Origin: Isoptericola sp.
GTDB taxonomy: Bacteria > Actinomycetota > Actinomycetes > Actinomycetales > Cellulomonadaceae
Length of the DNA stretch: 32,931 nucleotides
NCBI GenBank assembly: GCA_031181105.1
Contig: JAPSLD010000009.1
Span: 1 to 32,931, forward strand
Reading direction: 5' to 3'
Shown: positions 13,482 through 20,094 of the stretch, piece after piece
Numbering within the stretch: the first letter of the stretch is position 1
Layout of the letters: each line of letters starts with the position of its first letter
Made by a program: the position numbers and the translations under genes
Notes under the pieces: generated by a model
Seen by the model: the letters and a program-made list of their open reading frames with translations, nothing else
Database searches by the model: none
Told to the model about the DNA's origin: nothing

Positions 13482-14972
13482 GTGTCCGCCATGAGTGACC
13501 TGATCGCCAAGCACGCCGACCTGTCGGCCTCCGACGTCGAGTGGCTGCACCTGCTCGTCGGCGACTGGCAGGTCGTCTCGGACCTGGCGTTCGCCGACCT
13601 GGTGCTGTGGCTGCCGACGGCCGACGGTGCGTTCGTCGCCATCGCCCAGTGCCGGCCGAGCACCGGCGCGACGGTGCACTACGACGACATCGTCGGCTCG
13701 CCCGCGCCCGAGGGCCAGCGTCCCCAGCTCGCGGCCGCGCTGGCCGAGGTCCGCTCGCAGCGGTCGCGCGAGCCCCGGTGGTTCGGCGCGTACGCCGTGC
13801 GCGAGGAGGCCGTCCCGGTCGTGCACGAGGGCCGCCCGATCGCCGTCGTCGCGCGCCAGACGAACCTCGGCTCCGGGCGCACCCCGAGCCGGCTCGAGCT
13901 CAACTACGTCGAGGCGGCCGACGACCTGCTCGCGATGATCGCGCGCGGCGAGTACCCGGCTCCCAACGCGGCGACCGGGCCGCGGCGGGGCGCCCCGCGC
14001 GTCGGCGACGGGCTCATCCGCCTCAACTCCGAGGGCGAGGTGCTCTACGCGAGCCCCAACGCGCTGTCCTGCTTCCACCGGCTCGGCGTGATCGGGCCGC
14101 TCGTCGGCCAGTCCCTGGTCGAGGTCACGGCCGACCTCGTGGAGCACCAGAGCACCGTGGACGAGTCGCTGCCGCTCGTGGTCATGGGCCGCGCACCCTG
14201 GCGGACGGACATCGAGGCGGCCGGCGTCGCGCTGTCGCTGCGCGCGCTGCCGCTGACGGACCACGGCCAGCGCATCGGTGCCGTGCTGCTGTGCCGCGAC
14301 GTGTCCGAGCTGCGCCGGCGCGAGCGCGAGCTGATGACCAAGGACGCCACGATCCGCGAGATCCACCACCGCGTGAAGAACAACCTCGCGACCGTCGCGG
14401 CGCTGCTGCGGCTGCAGGCCCGGCGCATGGACGTGCCGGAGGCCCGCGCCGCGCTCGAGGAGGCGATGCGCCGCGTGGCCACGATCTCGCTCGTGCACGA
14501 GTCGTTGTCCCAGACGCTCGAGGAGCAGGTCGAGCTGGACGACATGCTGCGCCGCGCCCTGCGGCTCGCGGCCGACGTCGCCTCGACGGCGACGCGGGTG
14601 CGCACCCAGCAGACCGGGTCGTTCGGGCTGGTGCCCGCGCAGGACGCGACCCCGCTCGCGCTCGTGCTCACCGAGCTGGTGACCAACGCCGTCGAGCACG
14701 CCTTCCCCGAACGGGAGGCCGGGGTCGTGGCGATCGACGTGCAGCGCGAGGGGTCCTCCCTGCGGGTGGTCGTGTCCGACGACGGCGTGGGGATGGCCGA
14801 CGGCATCGACGTCCTCGGGCGCGCGTCGCGCAGCGGCCTCGGGTCGCAGATCGTCCAGACGCTCGTCACGAACGAGCTCGGCGGGACCATCCGCTGGGAG
14901 CCGCGCGAGGGCGGCGGTACGCAGGTCGTGCTCGAGGCCGAGCTGCGCGACGGCGCCGCGTCGTCGAGGTAG
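13482..14972 (+). CDS. pdtaS: PdtaS-like cytosolic sensor histidine kinase
   Basis: A 496-residue soluble histidine kinase. A GAF-like N-terminal domain (about 1-155) is followed by a PAS-like domain (about 170-285, LIRLNSEGEVLYASPNALSCFHRLGVIG). Then comes a HisKA_2 dimerisation box with EIHHRVKNNLATVAALLRLQARR, where His295 or His296 is the phosphoacceptor. The HATPase domain has LTELVTNAVEHAF, VSDDGVGM and SGLGSQIVQTLV. There are no membrane helices. In Mycobacterium, PdtaS signals to the antiterminator PdtaR and lies beside whiB1 (Rv3220c and Rv3219). The same convergent pdtaS/whiB1 arrangement is present here, which supports orthology; no PdtaR gene is in the window. The GTG start is supported by the leaderless promoter. 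The TAG stop is the first of three copies in a 20-bp tandem repeat. Confidence 0.92.
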   Translation: MSAMSDLIAKHADLSASDVEWLHLLVGDWQVVSDLAFADLVLWLPTADGAFVAIAQCRPSTGATVHYDDIVGSPAPEGQRPQLAAALAEVRSQRSREPRWFGAYAVREEAVPVVHEGRPIAVVARQTNLGSGRTPSRLELNYVEAADDLLAMIARGEYPAPNAATGPRRGAPRVGDGLIRLNSEGEVLYASPNALSCFHRLGVIGPLVGQSLVEVTADLVEHQSTVDESLPLVVMGRAPWRTDIEAAGVALSLRALPLTDHGQRIGAVLLCRDVSELRRRERELMTKDATIREIHHRVKNNLATVAALLRLQARRMDVPEARAALEEAMRRVATISLVHESLSQTLEEQVELDDMLRRALRLAADVASTATRVRTQQTGSFGLVPAQDATPLALVLTELVTNAVEHAFPEREAGVVAIDVQREGSSLRVVVSDDGVGMADGIDVLGRASRSGLGSQIVQTLVTNELGGTIRWEPREGGGTQVVLEAELRDGAASSR

Positions 14973-15020
14973 CGCGCGCCCCGCCGAGGTAGCGCGCGTC
15001 CCGCCGAGGTAGCGCCGGGA
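14961..15020. repeat. 20-bp tandem repeat x3 containing the pdtaS stop codon
   Basis: Units 14961-14980, 14981-15000 and 15001-15020, consensus CCGCCGAGGTAGCGCGCGTC. The TAG inside the first copy is the pdtaS stop. Since 20 is not a multiple of three, the three TAGs fall in three different frames. The core GAGGTAGC and the 20-bp period match the array at 1891-1970, in the same orientation relative to the upstream gene. Confidence 0.92.
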
Positions 15021-15025
15021 CGCGA

Positions 15026-15063
15026 GAACGCCCCGCCCGCTCCGAGGAGCGGACGGGGCGTTC
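15026..15063. terminator. Bidirectional terminator between pdtaS and whiB1
   Basis: An 18-bp stem with one mismatch (15026-15043 with 15046-15063, outer arms GAACGCCCCG and CGGGGCGTTC) lies between the two converging genes, 17 bp from the whiB1 stop. Confidence 0.85.
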
Positions 15064-15080
15064 CTCCGTCTCTGCCTGCG

Positions 15081-15329
15081 TCAGCCGGCGCGGCGGGCGC
15101 GCGCGGTGCGCCGCTTGAGCGCGCGGCGCTCGTCCTCGCTCATGCCGCCCCACACACCGGCGTCCTGGCCGGACTCGATGGCCCACTTCAGGCACGTGTC
15201 GACCACCTCGCAACGGCGGCACACCGCCTTGGCCTCCTCGATCTGCAGCAGGGCGGGGCCGGTGTTGCCGATCGGGAAGAAGAGTTCCGGGTCCTCATCG
15301 AGGCAGGCGGCCTTGTGGCGCCAGTCCAT
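15081..15329 (-). CDS. whiB1: WhiB1-type iron-sulfur transcription factor
   Basis: An 82-residue Wbl protein. The four cluster-binding cysteines are visible at 9, 37, 40 and 46 (AACLDEDPELFFP ... AVCRRCEVVDTCLKWA) and would hold a nitric-oxide-sensitive [4Fe-4S] cluster. The GVWGGMSEDERRALKRR segment is the turn and basic tail used to contact sigma factor and DNA. Length and the DWRHKAACLDEDPELFFPIGNTGPA leader match the WhiB1/WblE group rather than WhiB2 or WhiB3. The ATG at 15329 has GAGGAGAC just upstream. It converges on the PdtaS-like kinase gene as in Mycobacterium, where WhiB1 is essential. The upstream 226 bp (15330-15555) hold a long leader and an inverted repeat, but no convincing promoter for this gene was found. 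Confidence 0.95.
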   Translation of the reverse strand: MDWRHKAACLDEDPELFFPIGNTGPALLQIEEAKAVCRRCEVVDTCLKWAIESGQDAGVWGGMSEDERRALKRRTARARRAG

Positions 15330-15474
15330 GTCAGTCTCCTCAGCCTTCGTCGCGGACCTCGGGGCGACTGCGTCGCCTGGGCGTGCCAGGGCATGCCCGA
15401 CCGAGGCCGGATCGTTCAGGAATTAACAGAATCTGCTGTCCAGGGTGACGCCTCGTGAACCGGCGCACAAGGGG

Positions 15475-18400
15475 TTACGGAGAAGTTTCTCCGGAGTGAA
15501 CCGTGAGGCCTTGATCACACTGTCGTGAAACCCCAGGTCGCACGTATCGTGGCGTGTGATGTCCCCCGCTGTCATCCCTTCCGAGCCTACGGGCACCGGT
15601 TCTGCGTCGCACCCGGTCGCCCTCCGCCTGGTCATGGGCGCGATCGCGCTCGAGGCCGTGCTCCTCGGCGTCGCGGCCGGCGCGGTGCTGGTCGAGCTCG
15701 TCGGCGGCGGTTCCGGCTCGGTGGCGGTCAGCCTCTTCCTCACCGTGTTCTTCCTCGGCGTCGCGGCGGTCCTGCTCGCGGCCGCCCGCACCCTGTGGGC
15801 GGGGCGTCGGGGCGGGCGCGCGCCCGTCGTGACGTGGCAGATCCTGCAGGGTCTGGTCGGCATCACGCTGCTGAGCGCCGGACCGCTCTGGGCCGTCGCG
15901 GGCGGCGTCGCGCTCGTGCTCGTCGCCGCGGCGGTGCTGCTCCTGGTCATGACCCGTCCGGTCGTCGACGCCACCAACCACTGAGCCTGGGCCGCCGGGC
16001 AGCGCGACCTGGAGCGGCACGACGGCGCCGGGCCGCACCAGCGCGCCGCGGCCCGGCCGCGGGGGGCCGGGGTCGACGGCGTCGGCCAGCGGGGCGCCGA
16101 GCACCTCGTCGGACCCGCGCTCTCCCGGGGCGAGCACGACGCCGGTACGCCGGCCGCGGAGCTCGGCCAGCACACCGCGGTGGGCCAGCAGCGCACCCGT
16201 CGTCGTCGCGGACGCCACCACCGCCCACCCCTGGGCGACGAGCGCGCCGAGCTGCTCGGCCTCGACCGGGGCGGTCTGGGCGAGCACGTCGAGATCGTCG
16301 ACGACGAGCACGCCCGCGTCCCCGGGGGCGCCGTCGAGGCGGGCGAGGAGGTCGCGCAGGGCCGCGCCGGCGTGGTCCGACGACGGCACCCCGGCCGCGT
16401 CGTCGAGCAGCTCGCGGTCCCGTGCGACCACGCCGCCGAGCCGGCCGGTCCGGGCCAGCCGGCGTGCGACCAGGCGCAGCAGCGCCGTGCGTCCCGAGCC
16501 GCGCGGACCGACGACGAGCGCCCCGGCGGCGGCGTCCAGCGCCACGGGCCCGGCGTCGTCACCACCGAGCCCGACCACGACCTCGGTCGGTGCCGGCGTC
16601 CGGGCCTCACCGGCGGAGGCCAGGTCCGTCTCGTGCACCGCGGCCGGCAGCGGACGCAGCCGCGGCGGTGGCAGGAGCGGGCCGCACTCCGAGGACCAGC
16701 CGTCCTGCGCGCCGAGCGCGGGCAGGAACACCTGGCACACCAGCGCGCCGTCGGTGCCGAGCCAGGCGCCCCGGCCGGGCGGTCCGCCGGCGCCGGCCAG
16801 CTCGGACGGCGCGCCCAGGACCACGTCGGCGTGCTTGTCCGTACCCAGCAGCACGAGCCGCGGGCCGACGCGTGACGCGACACCGCCGACGGTGGCCCCC
16901 TCGGCCGTGAGCGCGAACGCGGCACGACCCGCGGCGAGCGCCGTGGTGAGCGGGTCCCACCGGTCCGCGCCCGCGAGGACCGACCGGAGCTCCTCGACAC
17001 CGTCGACGACGACGAGCACGGGCGTCCCGTGCCGCCCGGAAGGCTCCGCGGGAGCGCTCGTCGACACCACCCGGAGCAGCCGGCCGGCGCGTCGCGGGTC
17101 GTCGGGGCCGGCGAGCGTCCCGAAGCCGGGATGCGCGACCAGCGGCGCGAACGTCCCCGCCGCGGCCGGCGGGACGAGCGCGTGCACGTGCCAGCCCCGC
17201 TCGAGCGCCGCGCGCGCGAGCGTGAGCAGGGCGGTCGTCCGGCCGGAGCGCGCGCGGCCGATCACGGCGAGGTGGCCCTGCACCGGGTCCCAGCCCACCA
17301 CGACGCGGCGCTGGCGCGCCGGGTCGTCGCCGAGCGCGAGCGGGAGCGCACCGGGCGGCAGGTCGGCATCCGCGCCGTCGGCGCCGTCGGCGTCGCCCGG
17401 GCGCGCGCGGGCGGGCAGCGGCGGCAACCACGGTGCCGTTCCGGGGGCCAGGCCGAGCCGCGCCGCCGTGGACCGCGCGGCACCGACGAGCTCGGTCACC
17501 ACGTCGGCCGGGTCGGCACGGCGGCGGTCGGCCGGTGCCGGCGCGGCGCGCACGCCCGGCCCCGACCCCCTCGACCACGGCGTCGCCCGGCGCACCACCG
17601 GCCCGACGTCGTCGGGCAGGCCGCCGGCGTGCGCGCACTGCAGCGCGACCGGCGCGCCGGCGCCCACGCGCAGCACCGCGCGCCCGGGCGTGCCCACGGG
17701 GATCCGCGCGGCCGCGCCGGTGTCGACGACGTCGTGCGAGTCGGCCGCGTCCACCACCCGCAGGGCGAGGCGCGCGGAGACGTTGGCGCGCACGTCGGCG
17801 CTCACCGCGCCGGCCGGCCGCTGCGTCGCCAGGACGAGGTGCACGCCGAGCGAGCGGCCCTGCGCCGCGACGCGCAGGAGCCCGGGGAGGAACTCCGGCA
17901 GGTCGTCGGCGAGCGCCCGGAACTCGTCGACGACCACGACGAGCCGCGGCACCGTGCCGGCCGGAAGGTCCGCGGCGTCCGCGACGCCGTGGGCCGCGAG
18001 CAGCCGTTCCCGCCGCTGCAGCTCGGCGCGCAGCCCCGCCAGGGCCCGGCCGGCGAGCCCGGGCTCGAGGTCGGTCACCTGCCCGACGACGTGGGGCAGG
18101 CGACCGCACGCGCCGAACGAGGCGCCGCCCTTGAAGTCGACGAGCGCGAGGGCGAGGTCCGCGGGGGAGCGGCGCAGCGCGAGGCCGAGGACGAGCGTCT
18201 GCAGGAGCTCCGACTTGCCCGCCCCGGTGGTGCCCGCCACGAGCAGGTGCGGTCCGTCGGCCACCAGGTCGAGCTCGACGGGCCGCCCGTCGACGCCGAC
18301 GCCGAGCGGGACGGTCCAGCCGCTCGCGGAGCGCCACGCCGCGCCGAGGGAGGCGACGCCGTCGAGCAGGCCGAGCAGCGGCACGGCAGCCGGCAGGCGC

Positions 18401-20043
18401 GGGTCGGTCGGGTCGACGTCGCCCGTCGGACCGGTGCCGGTGGGGTCCGGCGGGCCGGAAGGGGCCGAGAGGTCGGCCAGGCCGCGCCGCAGCGCCCCGA
18501 GCCCGGCGAGCCGGCGCGCCGCCCGTTCGGCCCACGCGGGCGTGACGCCGACGAGCGGCGCCACGGTGTCCGTCCCGTCGGGGGCCACCCGCCGCACGCG
18601 TCCGTCCCCGTGCACCGTCACGACGGCGCGGCACCATGCGGGCGGGGTCGCACCGCCCGGCAGGCACAGCACGACGTCCGCGCCGCGGCGACGCGCGGCG
18701 TCCGCCTCCGCGAGCGCGCTCGCGGCGTCGCCGTCCCCGTCCCCGTCGACGCCCCCGACGCCCCCGACGACGTCGACGACGACGAGCCGGCCGCCGGCGT
18801 GGCCGGGCAGCCACCGGCACCACTCCCACGCCGCGCGGCCCGGGCCCGTGACCTCGACCGACGCCCCGTGCGCCGCGAGGTCCACGACGACGGCGCGTGC
18901 CACCGCGCGCACGGCCTCAAGGGGGCCCCGCACCGCGAGGGCGCCGTCGGGCAGCTGCGGTGCGGCGGTGCCGACCCCGCCGACCTCGCCGAGTCCGCCG
19001 GACGCGCCCGCCCGCGCGCGTGAGGCGTGCGCCGCGGTCGCGCGCCGCCAGGCGCCGTCCGAGGCCTGGTGCGCCGCCACCAGCCGCGCGAGCAGGGCGG
19101 CGGGCGCGCTCCCGGGCTCGGGCGGTGCCGACGCGCCCGGCGCGGCGCCGCCGGCGGACGAGCCGGCCGGCGCCGTACCGTCCGCGCGTGCCGCGCGCCG
19201 GCGTCGCGCCAGCCCCACGAGCTGCGGCACGAGCGCCAGCAGGCCCACGAGCGAGAAGAGCGCGTACGCGGGCTGGCGCAGCGTCGCGGCGAGCACCAGC
19301 GACCCGACCACGGGCACGGCCGCCCCGGCCAGGACGCCCGTGCCGGGCGCGGACGCGACCGTCGCCGGAGGGTCGGGCGCGAGCCACGCCACCACGTCCC
19401 CGGACCGGTGCAGCCCGTACGCGGTGCCGCCGACGACGAGGGCGGCGCCGGGCCGCCACCGGCGGGGCAGCAGCCCGACCCGTCGGCGCCGGCCGGCGCC
19501 CGGCGGGGTCCCGGCGTCGGCTGCCGTCCCGGTGCGCGGGCCGACGAGCGAAACCGCGCCCCGTGCGCGGGGGGCCCGGCGCACCTGCACCCGTCCGGGG
19601 CGCCGCGCGTCCGGACGCACACGCACCCGGGCGCCTCCGCCGGCGAGCGTCGTCGGCCCGCGCAGGGCCGCGAGCTCGCCCGCGGCCGGGCCGGTCTCGC
19701 GGGACAGGACCCACGCGGCGCGCACGGCGACCTCGTCGGCGGCGGCCGCCGGGACCTCCGGAGCACCGCCGGGCGACCGCGCGGCGACGCGCACGGTCGC
19801 GCCCGCGAGCAGCGGCCGCCGCCCGACGACGTCCCCGTCGCCGAGCGGGACCCCGTCGGCCTCCAGTGCCGCCCGGTGGAGCTCCGGCCGGCGCAGGAGC
19901 GCGGCGAGCGGTGCGCGCAGCTCGCCGACCGTCACGCCGCCGCGCACCTCGACGTCCTCGCCGGGGTGCACCGTGAGCCGCACGACGCCCGCGGGCGCAC
20001 CGCCGGCGGGAACGGGAACGGGCACCCCGGGGGAGTCGGACAT
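15475..20043 (-). CDS. Large EssC/EccC-like FtsK/SpoIIIE-family membrane ATPase
   Basis: A 1522-codon frame. Residues 20-90 form a small beta-rich leader domain (FHA- or ubiquitin-like, as on EssC), and hydrophobic segments lie at about 200-215 and 233-280. The first P-loop ATPase domain has Walker A GTTGAGKS (604-611), Walker B LVVVVDE (701-707) and ATQRPAG. A second domain has a P-loop GRARSGRT near 929 and VLVVVDGVEEL. A third has GPRGSGRT near 1179 and VLVVDDLDVL. Two transmembrane helices followed by three ATPase domains is the build of the type VII secretion motor. No WXG100 or other ESX gene is present. It follows an FtsX-like exporter gene by 51 bp. From about residue 1353 the frame runs antisense to the membrane-protein gene at 15556-15984 and turns hydrophilic and low-complexity. 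The true protein may end near there, or carry this odd tail. Confidence 0.82.
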   Translation of the reverse strand: MSDSPGVPVPVPAGGAPAGVVRLTVHPGEDVEVRGGVTVGELRAPLAALLRRPELHRAALEADGVPLGDGDVVGRRPLLAGATVRVAARSPGGAPEVPAAAADEVAVRAAWVLSRETGPAAGELAALRGPTTLAGGGARVRVRPDARRPGRVQVRRAPRARGAVSLVGPRTGTAADAGTPPGAGRRRRVGLLPRRWRPGAALVVGGTAYGLHRSGDVVAWLAPDPPATVASAPGTGVLAGAAVPVVGSLVLAATLRQPAYALFSLVGLLALVPQLVGLARRRRAARADGTAPAGSSAGGAAPGASAPPEPGSAPAALLARLVAAHQASDGAWRRATAAHASRARAGASGGLGEVGGVGTAAPQLPDGALAVRGPLEAVRAVARAVVVDLAAHGASVEVTGPGRAAWEWCRWLPGHAGGRLVVVDVVGGVGGVDGDGDGDAASALAEADAARRRGADVVLCLPGGATPPAWCRAVVTVHGDGRVRRVAPDGTDTVAPLVGVTPAWAERAARRLAGLGALRRGLADLSAPSGPPDPTGTGPTGDVDPTDPRLPAAVPLLGLLDGVASLGAAWRSASGWTVPLGVGVDGRPVELDLVADGPHLLVAGTTGAGKSELLQTLVLGLALRRSPADLALALVDFKGGASFGACGRLPHVVGQVTDLEPGLAGRALAGLRAELQRRERLLAAHGVADAADLPAGTVPRLVVVVDEFRALADDLPEFLPGLLRVAAQGRSLGVHLVLATQRPAGAVSADVRANVSARLALRVVDAADSHDVVDTGAAARIPVGTPGRAVLRVGAGAPVALQCAHAGGLPDDVGPVVRRATPWSRGSGPGVRAAPAPADRRRADPADVVTELVGAARSTAARLGLAPGTAPWLPPLPARARPGDADGADGADADLPPGALPLALGDDPARQRRVVVGWDPVQGHLAVIGRARSGRTTALLTLARAALERGWHVHALVPPAAAGTFAPLVAHPGFGTLAGPDDPRRAGRLLRVVSTSAPAEPSGRHGTPVLVVVDGVEELRSVLAGADRWDPLTTALAAGRAAFALTAEGATVGGVASRVGPRLVLLGTDKHADVVLGAPSELAGAGGPPGRGAWLGTDGALVCQVFLPALGAQDGWSSECGPLLPPPRLRPLPAAVHETDLASAGEARTPAPTEVVVGLGGDDAGPVALDAAAGALVVGPRGSGRTALLRLVARRLARTGRLGGVVARDRELLDDAAGVPSSDHAGAALRDLLARLDGAPGDAGVLVVDDLDVLAQTAPVEAEQLGALVAQGWAVVASATTTGALLAHRGVLAELRGRRTGVVLAPGERGSDEVLGAPLADAVDPGPPRPGRGALVRPGAVVPLQVALPGGPGSVVGGVDDRTGHDQEQHRRGDEHERDAARDGPERSGAQQRDADQTLQDLPRHDGRAPAPTPRPQGAGGREQDRRDAEEEHGEEEADRHRAGTAADELDQHRAGRDAEEHGLERDRAHDQAEGDRVRRRTGARRLGRDDSGGHHTPRYVRPGVSRQCDQGLTVHSGETSP
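15478..15493. promoter_or_regulatory. Inverted repeat upstream of whiB1 and the small membrane protein
   Basis: CGGAGAA-GT-TTCTCCG, with perfect 7-bp arms, in the divergent gap. Three GTGAA motifs (15455, 15496, 15525) surround it. It could be an operator for either gene; no known binding motif was recognised. Confidence 0.35.
15545..15550 (+). promoter_or_regulatory. -10 box of the small membrane protein gene
   Basis: TATCGT, 5 nt before the GTG at 15556 and 8 nt before the next in-frame ATG at 15559. This suggests a leaderless message. Confidence 0.5.
15556..15984 (+). CDS. Small hypothetical membrane protein
   Basis: A 142-residue protein with no recognised family. Four hydrophobic segments can be seen: about 24-48 (VALRLVMGAIALEAVLLGVA), 56-78, 94-110 and 112-132. 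They are joined by short basic loops (WAGRRGGRAP), so it is probably a four-helix inner-membrane protein. The start is GTG ATG, with the GTG at 15556 or the ATG at 15559, five and eight bases after a TATCGT -10 box and without a Shine-Dalgarno sequence. The whole gene lies inside the antisense extension of the EssC-like frame. Its regular helix pattern and promoter make it the more believable of the two overlapping readings. It may be co-conserved with whiB1, to which it is divergent. Function is unknown. Confidence 0.72.
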   Translation: MMSPAVIPSEPTGTGSASHPVALRLVMGAIALEAVLLGVAAGAVLVELVGGGSGSVAVSLFLTVFFLGVAAVLLAAARTLWAGRRGGRAPVVTWQILQGLVGITLLSAGPLWAVAGGVALVLVAAAVLLLVMTRPVVDATNH

Positions 20044-20094
20044 GCTCCCCAGGGTGCCCGTTCCGGGCGGCGGCCGTGAGCCGCCTGTGGACAG

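Noticed and set aside
15504-15521. GTGA and TCAC half-sites upstream of whiB1, as a possible CRP site
   Set aside because: The spacer is 8 bp; CRP-family sites need 6, so the match fails.
17047-17060. GGGAGCGCTC sequence resembling a CebR box
   Set aside because: It lies inside the EssC-like coding region, the outer bases do not match, and no promoter is near.
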